Source of the DNA: Micromonospora sp. MA102
Lineage (GTDB): Bacteria; Actinomycetota; Actinomycetes; Mycobacteriales; Micromonosporaceae
DNA: 64,000 nt
Direction of reading: 5' to 3'
Assembly (NCBI RefSeq): GCF_025460765.1
Contig: NZ_JAMWEG010000008.1
Coordinates: 1 to 64,000, forward strand
Made by a program: the position numbers and the translations under genes. The notes beneath the pieces were generated by a model. The model searched no databases. It saw only the letters and a program-made list of their open reading frames with translations, and was not told where the DNA came from. Below, in pieces: positions 9,519-17,291 of this stretch; position 1 is the stretch's first letter; each line of letters begins with the position of its first letter.

Positions 9519-10849
9519 CCTCGCCTCCCTCGGCCGAGCGCCACCGCCACCCCGGCCAGCGCCGCCACCGCGCCGGCGGCCACCGCCCCCGCCATCCCGT
9601 ACTGGCGGCGCACCCGGCGGCGCACCTCCGCGTAGGGGGTGGTGGAGAAGGAAACCAGCTCGTACTGCGAGACGTAGCGGCCGGGCAGGGCGCGCTCCAG
9701 CGCGTGCTCGATCTTCTTGCGGGTCTGGAACACCGGCGAGGCGACCTTGTCCCGCATCTCCACGAAGTTGGCCAGCGCCATCCGGGCGATCGCCTCGGCG
9801 TTGGCCTGCCGGCGGTGCTGGAACAGCGGCAGCGCCGACGCCCACTGGTCGTCGCACTCGTCCAGGCAGCGGTCCAGCTCGACCACGTCCTCGAAGGCGC
9901 AGTTCGCGCCCTGGCCGTAGAACGGGACGATGGCGTGCGCCGCGTCGCCGAGCAGGCCCACCCGGCCCTCGGTCTGCCACGGGGTGCAGCGGACCGTGCC
10001 GAGCACCCCGACCGGGTTGTGCTGGTAGTCGTCGACCAGGTTCGGGGCGAGCGGGACCAGGTCCGGGTAGTGGGTGGCGAAGTACCGCTCGATGGCGGCC
10101 GGGCTACCCAGCGAGGCGAAGCTCTGCGTGCCGTGGGTCGGCCAGAACAGGGTGCAGGTGAAGGATCGGTCCGGGTTGGGCAGCGCGATCATCATCGAGG
10201 TGCCGCGCGGCCAGATGTGCAGCGCGCCCGGGTCCAGGGCGAACTCGCCGCCGATCGGCGGGATGGTGAGTTCCTTGTAGCCGTAGTCGAGGAAGTCGAG
10301 GCTCTCGCTCACCGCCCCGTACGCCAGCAGTTGCCCGCGCACGGCGGAGCCGGCGCCGTCGGCGCCGAGCACCACCGACGCGGTCTCGCCCACCTTGCCC
10401 TGCGGGGTCTCGAAGGTCATCTCGCCGGTGGCCGGGTCGAGCCCGACGAGCCGGTGGTCGAAGGCGATCCGCACGCCGGGCAGCGCGGAGGCGGCGTCGA
10501 GCAGCGCGTTGTTCAGCGCGCCCCGGCTGATCGAGTTGATCGCCCGGTCGCCGGAGACGCTGTACGACTGGAACTGCGGCTCGCCCTCCACCGGGTGGAT
10601 CATCCGGCCGCGCATCGGCAGCGCGTCGGTCATCACCTGGTGGTCCAGGCCGATGCGGCGCAACGCGTCCAGGCCGCGCTCGGAGAGCGCCAGGTTGATC
10701 GAGCGGCCCCGCTCGACCTTCCCGATACGCGGGTCCGGCCGCCGCTCGTAGAGGGCGACCGGGTAGCCGCGCCGGGCCAGGAAACAGGCCAGCAGGCAAC
10801 CGGCCAGGCCGGCACCGACGACGGCGACCTCCTCGCGTTCGGCACTCAT
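9515..10849 (-). CDS. kmo: Kynurenine 3-monooxygenase with C-terminal membrane helix
   Basis: A 444-residue FAD-dependent aromatic hydroxylase converting L-kynurenine to 3-hydroxykynurenine with NADPH and O2. The FAD motif VVGAGLAGCL begins at residue 9; the DG motif region is VLGADGAGSAVR and the GD motif is GLLGDAAHAIVPFYGQGAN. A hydrophobic Ala/Val-rich stretch followed by RGRRG forms the C-terminus (about 418-444) and looks like a membrane anchor. The ATG at 10849 follows GGAGG and overlaps the kynureninase stop by four bases. Confidence 0.95.
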   Translation of the reverse strand: MSAEREEVAVVGAGLAGCLLACFLARRGYPVALYERRPDPRIGKVERGRSINLALSERGLDALRRIGLDHQVMTDALPMRGRMIHPVEGEPQFQSYSVSGDRAINSISRGALNNALLDAASALPGVRIAFDHRLVGLDPATGEMTFETPQGKVGETASVVLGADGAGSAVRGQLLAYGAVSESLDFLDYGYKELTIPPIGGEFALDPGALHIWPRGTSMMIALPNPDRSFTCTLFWPTHGTQSFASLGSPAAIERYFATHYPDLVPLAPNLVDDYQHNPVGVLGTVRCTPWQTEGRVGLLGDAAHAIVPFYGQGANCAFEDVVELDRCLDECDDQWASALPLFQHRRQANAEAIARMALANFVEMRDKVASPVFQTRKKIEHALERALPGRYVSQYELVSFSTTPYAEVRRRVRRQYGMAGAVAAGAVAALAGVAVALGRGRRG

Positions 10850-12153
10850 CGATCCACCTCCACCGTCGCAGCCAGCGCGTCCGCGACCCGCCAGCAGTCG
10901 TGGTACGTCGAGTAGAGCGGCACCGGGGCGAACCGCACGATGTCGGGCTCCCGGGCGTCGGCGATCACGCCGTGCTCGTGCCGCAGCCGCTTGGTCAACT
11001 CGTTGGCGCTGCCGGCGCCGATCCGCACCGAGAGCTGGCACCCCCGGCGGGCCGGGTCGCGCGGGGTGACCACGGTCAGCGGCCGGTCGGCGGTCACCTC
11101 GTCGAGCAGCCGCTCCAGGTAACCGGTGAGCCGGAGGCTGCGCTCGCGCAGCGCGGGCATGCCGACCGCGTCGAACAGCTCCAGCGAGGTGCGCACCGGC
11201 CCCATCGCGAAGATCGGCGGGTTGGAGATCTGCCACGCCTCGACGGTGGCGGGCGGCCGGGACACCGGGGTCATCTCGAACCGGGTGGCCGCCTCGGTGC
11301 TCCACCAGCCCTCGAAGCGCGGCAGTGCGGGGTCGCCGAGGTGGCGCTCGTGGACGAAGACGCCGCCGAGGGCGCCGGGCCCCGAGTTCAGGTACTTGTA
11401 GGAGCACCAGGCGGCGAAGTCGACGTCCCAGTCGTGCAGGGCCAGGGGCACGTTGCCGGCCGCGTGCGCCAGGTCCCAGCCGACGACCGCGCCGGCCGCC
11501 CGCCCGGCGGCGGTGATGGCCGGGATGTCCATCAGCTCGCCGGTCAGGTAGTTGACCCCGCCGAGCAGCAGCAGCGCCACGGTGTGCCCCTCGGCGGCCA
11601 GGAAGTCCAGGACGTCCCCGGTCCGCAGGGTGTCCTCGCCGGGGCGCGGCCTGAGGCGGACGACGGCGGTGTCCGGGTCGAGGCCGTGGAACCGCGCCTG
11701 GCTGCGCACCGCGTAGCTGTCCGAGGGGAAGGCGCTGTCCTCGATGACGATCCGGGTCCGCTCCCCCGCCGGCCGGTAGAAGCTCACCATGAGCAGGTGC
11801 AGGTTGACCGTGAGGGAGTTCATCACCACGGTCTCCGCGGGGCGGGCGCCGACCAGTCGCGCGGCCGGCGCGGCGAGGAGTTCGTGGTACGGCAGCCAGG
11901 GCCGCTCCGCCTCCAGGTGCCCCTCCACGCCCAGCCGCCGCCAGGCGTCCAGGTCGGCGAGCAGTTCCTCCCGGGTGGCCCGCGGTTGCAGGCCGAGCGA
12001 GTTGCCGGCCAGGTACGCCACCTCGGGGTAGCGCCCACCCTCGGCCGGCGGCACGAGGAACAGGTGCCGGTGGCCGGGGTCGGCGGCGTCGAGCGTCCGC
12101 GCCTCGGCTTCGGCCCCGCCGGAGCCCAGCGGCGCAGTTTCGGTGTTCCGCAT
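10846..12153 (-). CDS. kynU: Kynureninase
   Basis: A 435-residue PLP-dependent hydrolase. In this operon it would cleave 3-hydroxykynurenine to 3-hydroxyanthranilate and alanine, and kynurenine to anthranilate as a side reaction. The PLP-binding Lys is in AWCSYKYLNSGPG near residue 250 and the cofactor Asp in GWDLAHAAGN near 225. The family N-terminal motif AYLAGNSLGLQP is seen. ATG at 12153 has GGAGG five bases upstream. It starts 11 bases after the tryptophan dioxygenase stop. Confidence 0.96.
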   Translation of the reverse strand: MRNTETAPLGSGGAEAEARTLDAADPGHRHLFLVPPAEGGRYPEVAYLAGNSLGLQPRATREELLADLDAWRRLGVEGHLEAERPWLPYHELLAAPAARLVGARPAETVVMNSLTVNLHLLMVSFYRPAGERTRIVIEDSAFPSDSYAVRSQARFHGLDPDTAVVRLRPRPGEDTLRTGDVLDFLAAEGHTVALLLLGGVNYLTGELMDIPAITAAGRAAGAVVGWDLAHAAGNVPLALHDWDVDFAAWCSYKYLNSGPGALGGVFVHERHLGDPALPRFEGWWSTEAATRFEMTPVSRPPATVEAWQISNPPIFAMGPVRTSLELFDAVGMPALRERSLRLTGYLERLLDEVTADRPLTVVTPRDPARRGCQLSVRIGAGSANELTKRLRHEHGVIADAREPDIVRFAPVPLYSTYHDCWRVADALAATVEVDR

Positions 12154-12164
12154 GGTTCCTCCGG

Positions 12165-13049
12165 TCACATCGCGGTTCGGGCCGACCACAGCTCCGGGAA
12201 GACCACCCGGGCCATGCTCCGTTGCAACCAGGCCAGCCCGGCGGAGCCGCCGCTGCCGACCTTGGCGCCCATCGAGCGCTGCACCGCCTTGACATGGTGC
12301 CAGCGCCAGTCGCCGAATCCCTCGGCCACCTCGCTCAGTGCCTCGCCGAGCAGGCGCAGGTGGTTGTCGGGGCCGCCGTCGGCGTAGATCCGCACCCAGG
12401 CCGCCTCGACGGCCGGGTGCGGCTCGTGCTCGGTCGTCACGTCCCGGTCCAGCAGGTCGGCGGGCAGCTCGAAGCCGCGCCGGGCGAGCAGCGCCACCAC
12501 GTCGTCCCAGAGGCTCGGCGTGGCCAGCGCGGCGGTCAGCTCGGCGTGCACCTCGGTCTGCCGGCGGAACGGGCGGATCAGCGCCGGGTCGCGCAGGCCG
12601 AGCAGGAACTCCAGCTGCCGGTACATGGCCGACTGGAAGCCGGAGCCCTCGCCGAGCCGGTCGCGGAACCGGTTGAAGTCCGCCGGCGTCATCCAGCGCA
12701 GCCCCTGCCAGGCGGCGTTGAGCCCCTCGATGTGCAGGGCGGCGCGGCGCAGCGGGGGCAGCGCGTCCCAGATCCGGTTGGCCCGCAGCTCGCGCTGGGC
12801 GTGGCGCAGCTCGTGACAGGTCAGCTTGAAGTACAGCTCCATGATCTGGCTGACCATCAGGAAGGACATCTCGCCCGGGTCGTCGCTGAGCGGCTGCTGG
12901 AGCTGGTGCAGCGTGCTCGCGTGGACGTAGGCGTCGTAGGGCACCCGGTCGGCGAACTCCAGGGTCGGTTTGCCACCGTTGCGCGCCGCCCGGGCCGCCC
13001 GCTGCTGCGGGGTGGCCGGCCGCACCGCTGTCGTCTGTTCCACCGTCAT
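12165..13049 (-). CDS. kynA: Tryptophan 2,3-dioxygenase
   Basis: A 294-residue haem dioxygenase that opens the indole ring of L-tryptophan to N-formylkynurenine, the committed step. The substrate-pocket motifs FLMVSQIMELYFKL and HELRHAQ are present near residues 62-85, and the proximal haem His is in DWRWHHVKAVQR near 250. It is the first gene of the minus-strand operon. GGAGGGAG lies directly before the ATG at 13049. The adjacent divergent Lrp/AsnC gene is the probable regulator. Confidence 0.97.
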   Translation of the reverse strand: MTVEQTTAVRPATPQQRAARAARNGGKPTLEFADRVPYDAYVHASTLHQLQQPLSDDPGEMSFLMVSQIMELYFKLTCHELRHAQRELRANRIWDALPPLRRAALHIEGLNAAWQGLRWMTPADFNRFRDRLGEGSGFQSAMYRQLEFLLGLRDPALIRPFRRQTEVHAELTAALATPSLWDDVVALLARRGFELPADLLDRDVTTEHEPHPAVEAAWVRIYADGGPDNHLRLLGEALSEVAEGFGDWRWHHVKAVQRSMGAKVGSGGSAGLAWLQRSMARVVFPELWSARTAM

Positions 13050-13191
13050 CTCCCTCCGTACGCCGGGGTAGACGACATGATGCCGCTGGTTGATCCGCGA
13101 ATGGAATGCCTGTTCGACGGCGCTACGGTGGTATCACCTGTCGCGTCGAAGGCGTCTCCGCCCCTCGACTTCACGGAAGAAAGGTCACCGC
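13050..13191. promoter_or_regulatory. Divergent control region of the kynurenine operon and its Lrp-type regulator
   Basis: A 142-bp AT-richer stretch separates kynA from the regulator gene. A TACGGT at 13124-13129 could be a plus-strand -10 for the regulator. CGAA/TTCG half-sites lie around 13098-13116, but no perfect operator palindrome is visible. Lrp-type sites are degenerate, so the exact operator cannot be read by eye. Confidence 0.55.
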
Positions 13192-13662
13192 GTGGACGAG
13201 ATGGACTGGGCGCTGCTGCGCGAACTCCAGGCCGACGCCCGGCTCTCCTACAGCGAGCTGTCCCGCCGGGTGCACCTGTCCCCGCCCGCCGTGGCCGAGC
13301 GGGTGCGGCGGCTGGAGGAGTCCGGGGTGATCACCGGCTACCACGCGCACGTGGACCTCACCCGGGCCGGCCGTACCGTGCTCGCGCTGATCCGGATGTC
13401 CTGCTACGGGTCCCGGTGCATCCTCAACGACCCCGCCGTGGCGGACTGGCCGGAGATCATGGAGATCCACCGGATCACCGGCGACGCGTGCAGCATGCTC
13501 AAGGTGGCCGCGGGCACGATGGGCGAGTTCGAGGGGGTCATCGACCGGCTCGCCCCGTACGGGCAGCCGTCCAGCACCATGGTGCTCTCCACCCCGCTGG
13601 ACTGGCACCCGGTCACCCCGCTCCCGCCGCCCGGGGCGTCCCCTACCGTCCGGCGCCGCTGA
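13192..13662 (+). CDS. Lrp/AsnC-family regulator, likely controller of tryptophan catabolism
   Basis: A 156-residue protein with an N-terminal winged HTH (residues about 3-58, ending in AERVRRLEESGVITGYHAHVD) and a C-terminal RAM/ligand domain (HRITGDACSMLKVA). In pseudomonads an Lrp-type protein, KynR, activates the kyn genes in response to kynurenine; the divergent position here suggests the same logic. I chose GTG at 13192 because AAAGG lies nine bases before it; ATG at 13201 is the alternative. A Pro-rich C-terminal tail is slightly longer than in typical Lrp proteins. Confidence 0.88.
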   Translation: MDEMDWALLRELQADARLSYSELSRRVHLSPPAVAERVRRLEESGVITGYHAHVDLTRAGRTVLALIRMSCYGSRCILNDPAVADWPEIMEIHRITGDACSMLKVAAGTMGEFEGVIDRLAPYGQPSSTMVLSTPLDWHPVTPLPPPGASPTVRRR

Positions 13663-13722
13663 TCCGCCCTGGGTTTGCCCCCACGTCACGGGGAATGCAG
13701 CCCACGCTGCCCGTCAGCAGGA

Positions 13723-13743
13723 TTCCGGTGCACCGCACCGGAA
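13723..13743 (+). terminator. Hairpin between the Lrp gene and the secreted-protein gene
   Basis: A perfect 9-bp stem (TTCCGGTGC / GCACCGGAA) closes on a 3-base ACC loop. It sits just before the GGAAGGGGGG ribosome site of the next gene. It may terminate the Lrp transcript or lie in the leader of the downstream mRNA. Confidence 0.5.
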
Positions 13744-13753
13744 GGGGGGAATC

Positions 13754-14263
13754 ATGCGAGGGCTCCTGTCACACCGCGCGCTCTGGGCCGTTCTGGGCCT
13801 GCTCGGCCTGGTCGCGGCGTTCGTCCTGAGCACCGCCGCTCCGGCCCGCGCCGGGGAGAACGTCTTCGTCGAGGTGACGCCGAACAGCGTCCAGGCCGGC
13901 TCCCGGGTGAGCATCCGGGCCAGCTGCGACGGCAACAACGACCGGCAGGCCCAGGTCACCTCGGACGCCTTCGGTCGGGTGATGCTCCGGCCGGACAACG
14001 GCTTCCTCACCGGAGCGGTCACCATTCCCGGCAACAAGGCGCCGGGTGACTACCCGGTGAACCTGGACTGCTCCAACGGGAAGACCGCCTCGACCATGCT
14101 CACCGTGCTGAACATGGCCCAGCCGAGCAAGGGTCCGGCGACCGGTGGCGGGGGCACGGCGGGCGGCCGGGGTGCCGGCTCGCTGCTGCTGGTCGGCGGC
14201 CTGGTCGTGGTGGCCGTGGTGGCCGGGGTCGGCGCCCGCCGCAAGTCCGGCAGCCGCGTCTGA
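13754..14263 (+). CDS. Secreted, C-terminally anchored protein next to a sortase
   Basis: A 169-residue protein with a signal peptide (hydrophobic core at about residues 9-30, cleavage after ARA). A small beta-rich extracellular domain contains two Cys (SCDGNN, LDCSNG) that may pair. A Gly/Thr linker, a C-terminal membrane helix and RRKSGSR end the protein. This is the layout of a cell-wall-sorted protein, but no LPxTG-like motif is seen; the segment before the helix reads GPATGGGG. It is followed by a class F sortase gene 14 bases downstream. Ribosome site GGAAGGGGGG. Function unknown. Confidence 0.8.
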   Translation: MRGLLSHRALWAVLGLLGLVAAFVLSTAAPARAGENVFVEVTPNSVQAGSRVSIRASCDGNNDRQAQVTSDAFGRVMLRPDNGFLTGAVTIPGNKAPGDYPVNLDCSNGKTASTMLTVLNMAQPSKGPATGGGGTAGGRGAGSLLLVGGLVVVAVVAGVGARRKSGSRV

Positions 14264-14277
14264 CGGGGGGTGCGGCC

Positions 14278-15150
14278 ATGGCCCGCTCACCGCGCCGCCA
14301 CGACCGCACCGGTCCCGGGCCGGACCCGCGCCGGGCCGCCGGCGCCGGCCGCCGGGGCCGGCACCGGACCGACTCCCGGGTCGCCGCCGGGCTGCGGCTG
14401 GTGTCCCGCGCCTCACGCCGGTTCACCCGCGCCGCCGGCCACGCCTTCTCGGCCAGCGTCACCACCGCGGACCCGCAGGCCCGCCCGGTGGCGCCGGCAC
14501 GACAGGCCCCGGCCGCCGGCCGCTGGCGGTACGCCGCCCAGCGCGGCCCCGGCACCCCGGTGCTGGTGGTCGCGGCGGTGATGGCGATGATCGTGGCGAT
14601 GCTCGGGGTGGAACGGCTGACCGGCATCAGCGTGCTGCCGGAGCAGCTCACCGCCGGCCTGCGCCCGCCGCCCAAGAAGTTCCCGGTGCTGTCCGGCAGC
14701 CCACCGACGGACCTGACGATCGGCAAGATCGACCTGCGGGCGCCGGTGCACCGGGTGGGCATCGCCCCGGACGGCAGCATCGCGGTGCCGGACGTCGGCC
14801 GGGCCGGCGAGGTCGGCTGGTACGAGCAGGGACCGACCCCCGGGCAGTACGGCCCGGCGGTCTTCGTCGGGCACGTCGACACCACCACCGGGCCGGCCGT
14901 CTTCCACGACCTCAAGGACCTCGACGACGGCGACCGGATCGAGGTGACCCGGCAGGACCACTCGGTGGCCGTCTTCGAGGTGACCTCGATCGAGCGGTAC
15001 GGCAAGGAGCGGCTGCCCGTGCGGGAGGTCTACGGCGACTTCAGCCGGCCCAACCTGCGGCTGATCACCTGCGGCGGACGCTGGGTGGGCGGCGAGACCG
15101 GATACGCGGACAACCTGGTGGTGTACGCCTCGCTGGTGAAGGCGCGCTGA
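14278..15150 (+). CDS. Class F sortase
   Basis: A 290-residue membrane transpeptidase with an Arg/Gly-rich cytosolic N-terminus of about 95 residues, a membrane helix near 97-115 (VLVVAAVMAMIVAMLGV), and the extracellular sortase domain. The catalytic His is in FVGHVDT near residue 198 and the Cys in LITCGGRW near 264; Arg candidates follow directly. Class F enzymes are the common single sortases of actinobacteria, and their substrates are poorly known. The preceding membrane-anchored protein is the natural candidate substrate. Convergent with the HNH gene, with only eight bases between the stops. Confidence 0.87.
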   Translation: MARSPRRHDRTGPGPDPRRAAGAGRRGRHRTDSRVAAGLRLVSRASRRFTRAAGHAFSASVTTADPQARPVAPARQAPAAGRWRYAAQRGPGTPVLVVAAVMAMIVAMLGVERLTGISVLPEQLTAGLRPPPKKFPVLSGSPPTDLTIGKIDLRAPVHRVGIAPDGSIAVPDVGRAGEVGWYEQGPTPGQYGPAVFVGHVDTTTGPAVFHDLKDLDDGDRIEVTRQDHSVAVFEVTSIERYGKERLPVREVYGDFSRPNLRLITCGGRWVGGETGYADNLVVYASLVKAR

Positions 15151-15158
15151 GCGGCAGT

Positions 15159-15698
15159 TCAGGCCGCCTCGGGCTCCGGCTCGCGCAGGTCGAGCCAGTC
15201 CGCCCAGCGCGGGTCGGGCGCCCGATGACCGAGCACCCGCCAGGCCGTGCCCTTCGGGGCGGCCGGGAGGCTGTGCAGCCGCCACCCCAGCTCGGCAGGC
15301 GTCTTGTCGCCCTTGGTGTGGTTGCAGCGGGCGCAGGCGGCGACCACGTTCTCCCAGGCGTGCCGGCCGCCCCGGCTGCGAGGGAAGACGTGGTCGATGG
15401 TCTCCGCCGGGCCGCGGCAGTAGGCGCAGCGCCAGCCGTCCCGGGCGAAGATCGCCCGCCGGGAGAGCCCGACGTGGGCGCGGTAGGGGACCCGGACGTA
15501 GCGGGTCAGCCGGACCACCGAGGGGACCGGGAGCGCGTTGCGCGCGCTGTGCAGGATGCCCTCGCCGTCGGCCACGCAGACGGCCTTGGCGGAGAGCACG
15601 AGGATCGCCGCGCGACGCACCGACACGACACACAGGGGCTCGTAGGTGGCGTTGAGAACGAGTGCACCGGAGCCCGCCGTGGGTCGTATGTCAGGCAT
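15159..15698 (-). CDS. HNH endonuclease-domain protein
   Basis: A 179-residue conserved actinobacterial protein. It has an N-terminal beta domain (ALVLNATYEPLCVVSVRRA) followed by a zinc-supported HNH motif: CAYC near residue 90, TIDHVFPRSRGG near 100, and CARCNHTKGDKTP near 125. This architecture is widespread and chromosomal; its biological role is not established and it has no restriction-modification neighbours here. ATG at 15698 follows GGGAGGG. Confidence 0.85.
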   Translation of the reverse strand: MPDIRPTAGSGALVLNATYEPLCVVSVRRAAILVLSAKAVCVADGEGILHSARNALPVPSVVRLTRYVRVPYRAHVGLSRRAIFARDGWRCAYCRGPAETIDHVFPRSRGGRHAWENVVAACARCNHTKGDKTPAELGWRLHSLPAAPKGTAWRVLGHRAPDPRWADWLDLREPEPEAA

Positions 15699-15984
15699 CG
15701 CGCTCACCCTCCCGGTCCAGCCGCTCCGGCCACCATGACGCCGGGCGCCCCCGCGGGCAGCGGGGAACGACACCGACGCCGGCCGGATCACCGACGTCCG
15801 TTGCGCCAATAGTCCCTGATCGCGCCCCGGATTGCACGCACTAATCCGGGGTACCCTCATGAAGCTTTCTCCGTCCGTGCCAGGATGACCGGTTCCGCCC
15901 CGCATGATCGGTCCGCCGCCCCGCCGGCGGTGGCCGGGGCGGGTCGCCAGCGGGCGCCCAGCGGTGTTGCGGTACTAAGGCAGG

Positions 15985-17031
15985 GTGAGTCTCTCCGACC
16001 TGATCGCCACCGTGTTGTCCGCCGTTTCCGACCGGCGCCCGGACTGCCAGGGCAGCAGCTCCTGCGAGTGGGTGTACAAGGTCACCAACTCCGCCTGGTT
16101 CGCCGAGAGCAGCTACTGGATCCTGCTGAAGCCGCTGCGCATCGCGCTGATCCTGCTGCTGGCCGTGGCCGCCCGGTGGGCCCTGCACCGCACCATCAAC
16201 CGGCTGGTCCGGACCACCACCGAGGGCGCGGTGCCCACCATGCTCCGCCCGCTGCGCGAGCGGATCCCCAGCGCCACGCTCGAACCGGAGCAGTTCGTGC
16301 CCGAGCGGCGGCGGCAGCGCGCCGAGGCGATCGGCTCGGTGCTGCGCAGCATGGTGACCGCGTTCATCTTCGGCATCGCCCTGCTCATGGTGCTCAAGGA
16401 GTTCAGCTTCGACCTGGCCCCGCTGCTGGCCAGCGCCGGCATCGCCGGCGTGGCCCTCGGCTTCGGCGCGCAGAGCCTGGTCAAGGACCTGATCGCCGGC
16501 CTGTTCATGCTCATAGAGGATCAGTACGGCGTCGGCGACACCGTCGACCTGGGCGAGGCGACCGGCGTGGTGGAGGCGGTGGGCCTGCGGGTCACCACGG
16601 TCCGGGACGGCCGCGGGGTGCTCTGGTACATCCGCAACGGCGAGATCATCCGGGTGGGCAACAAGAGCCAGGGCTGGGCTCTGGTGGTGGTCGACCTGCC
16701 GATCGGCTTCGCCGGCACCGAGGACGCCACCGCGGTGCTGCGTACGGCGGCCGCCTCCGTCGCGCTGGACCCCGAGCTGTCGCCGCAGATCGTCGAGGAG
16801 CCGGAGGTGCTCGGCGTCGAGCAGATGACGGTCGACGGCGCGGTGATCCGTACCGTGGTGAAGACGACCGCCGACGGGCAGTTCGCGGTCGGCCGGGAGC
16901 TGCGCCGCCGGCTCGCCGAGGCACTGGAGAACTCGGGCATCACGGCGCGGATCGCGGCGGCGCGGCTCTATCCCGGCCTGCCGGCCCGCGCTCCGGGCGG
17001 CGGCGAGACGGGCACCGGCGGGGCCACCTGA
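15985..17031 (+). CDS. MscS-family mechanosensitive ion channel
   Basis: A 348-residue membrane protein. An N-terminal segment carries two Cys (CQGSSSC at about 20-27). Helices lie near 44-62 and 118-138, and the Gly/Ala-rich pore helix LASAGIAGVALGFGAQSL is at about 146-166. The cytosolic beta domain begins with EDQYGVGDTVDL. It would open under hypo-osmotic membrane tension. The GTG start at 15985 has only AGG upstream, but a TACTAA lies six bases before it, so a leaderless mRNA is possible. Confidence 0.9.
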   Translation: MSLSDLIATVLSAVSDRRPDCQGSSSCEWVYKVTNSAWFAESSYWILLKPLRIALILLLAVAARWALHRTINRLVRTTTEGAVPTMLRPLRERIPSATLEPEQFVPERRRQRAEAIGSVLRSMVTAFIFGIALLMVLKEFSFDLAPLLASAGIAGVALGFGAQSLVKDLIAGLFMLIEDQYGVGDTVDLGEATGVVEAVGLRVTTVRDGRGVLWYIRNGEIIRVGNKSQGWALVVVDLPIGFAGTEDATAVLRTAAASVALDPELSPQIVEEPEVLGVEQMTVDGAVIRTVVKTTADGQFAVGRELRRRLAEALENSGITARIAAARLYPGLPARAPGGGETGTGGAT

Positions 17032-17183
17032 CCCGCGTCGCCGGTCGGCTCTACGGGCCCGACGAATTCCGGGGTCGCGCGCCGCGCGGCCCCTCGGGTA
17101 TCGTCCGTTCGTTCAGTCGGAGATGTGACGATCAATCCGTTCACCCTAGCCAGTTGTCAGACGATCGGGCAGAATCCGGTGAA

Positions 17184-17204
17184 CATGCTCCCCAAGGGAG
17201 CGTG
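17184..17204 (+). promoter_or_regulatory. Hairpin and tiny ORF in the leader of the MFS gene
   Basis: A stem of nine pairs (one G-U) with a CAA loop lies about 90 bases before the MFS start. A 13-codon ORF from GTG at 17181 (MNMLPKGACWCPR, stop at 17220-17222... read as CGC TGA) runs through the hairpin. This resembles a leader-peptide attenuator but could be chance. Confidence 0.3.
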
Positions 17205-17291
17205 CTGGTGTCCTCGCTGATCCGTAGATCTGACGACGGTTTCCAGGTCGGACCATCACGAGTGGTCGACCCGGAAACGATGGAGGCGACG

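Noticed and set aside
9515..12295. A single 926-codon frame covering kynureninase and kynurenine monooxygenase
   Set aside because: Its upstream part is a shadow of kynureninase. The monooxygenase begins at ATG 10849 with a good ribosome site and an overlap with the kynureninase stop.
13096..13116. CGAA...TTCG sequence as a kyn operator
   Set aside because: Only four-base arms match, so it is too weak to call as an operator.
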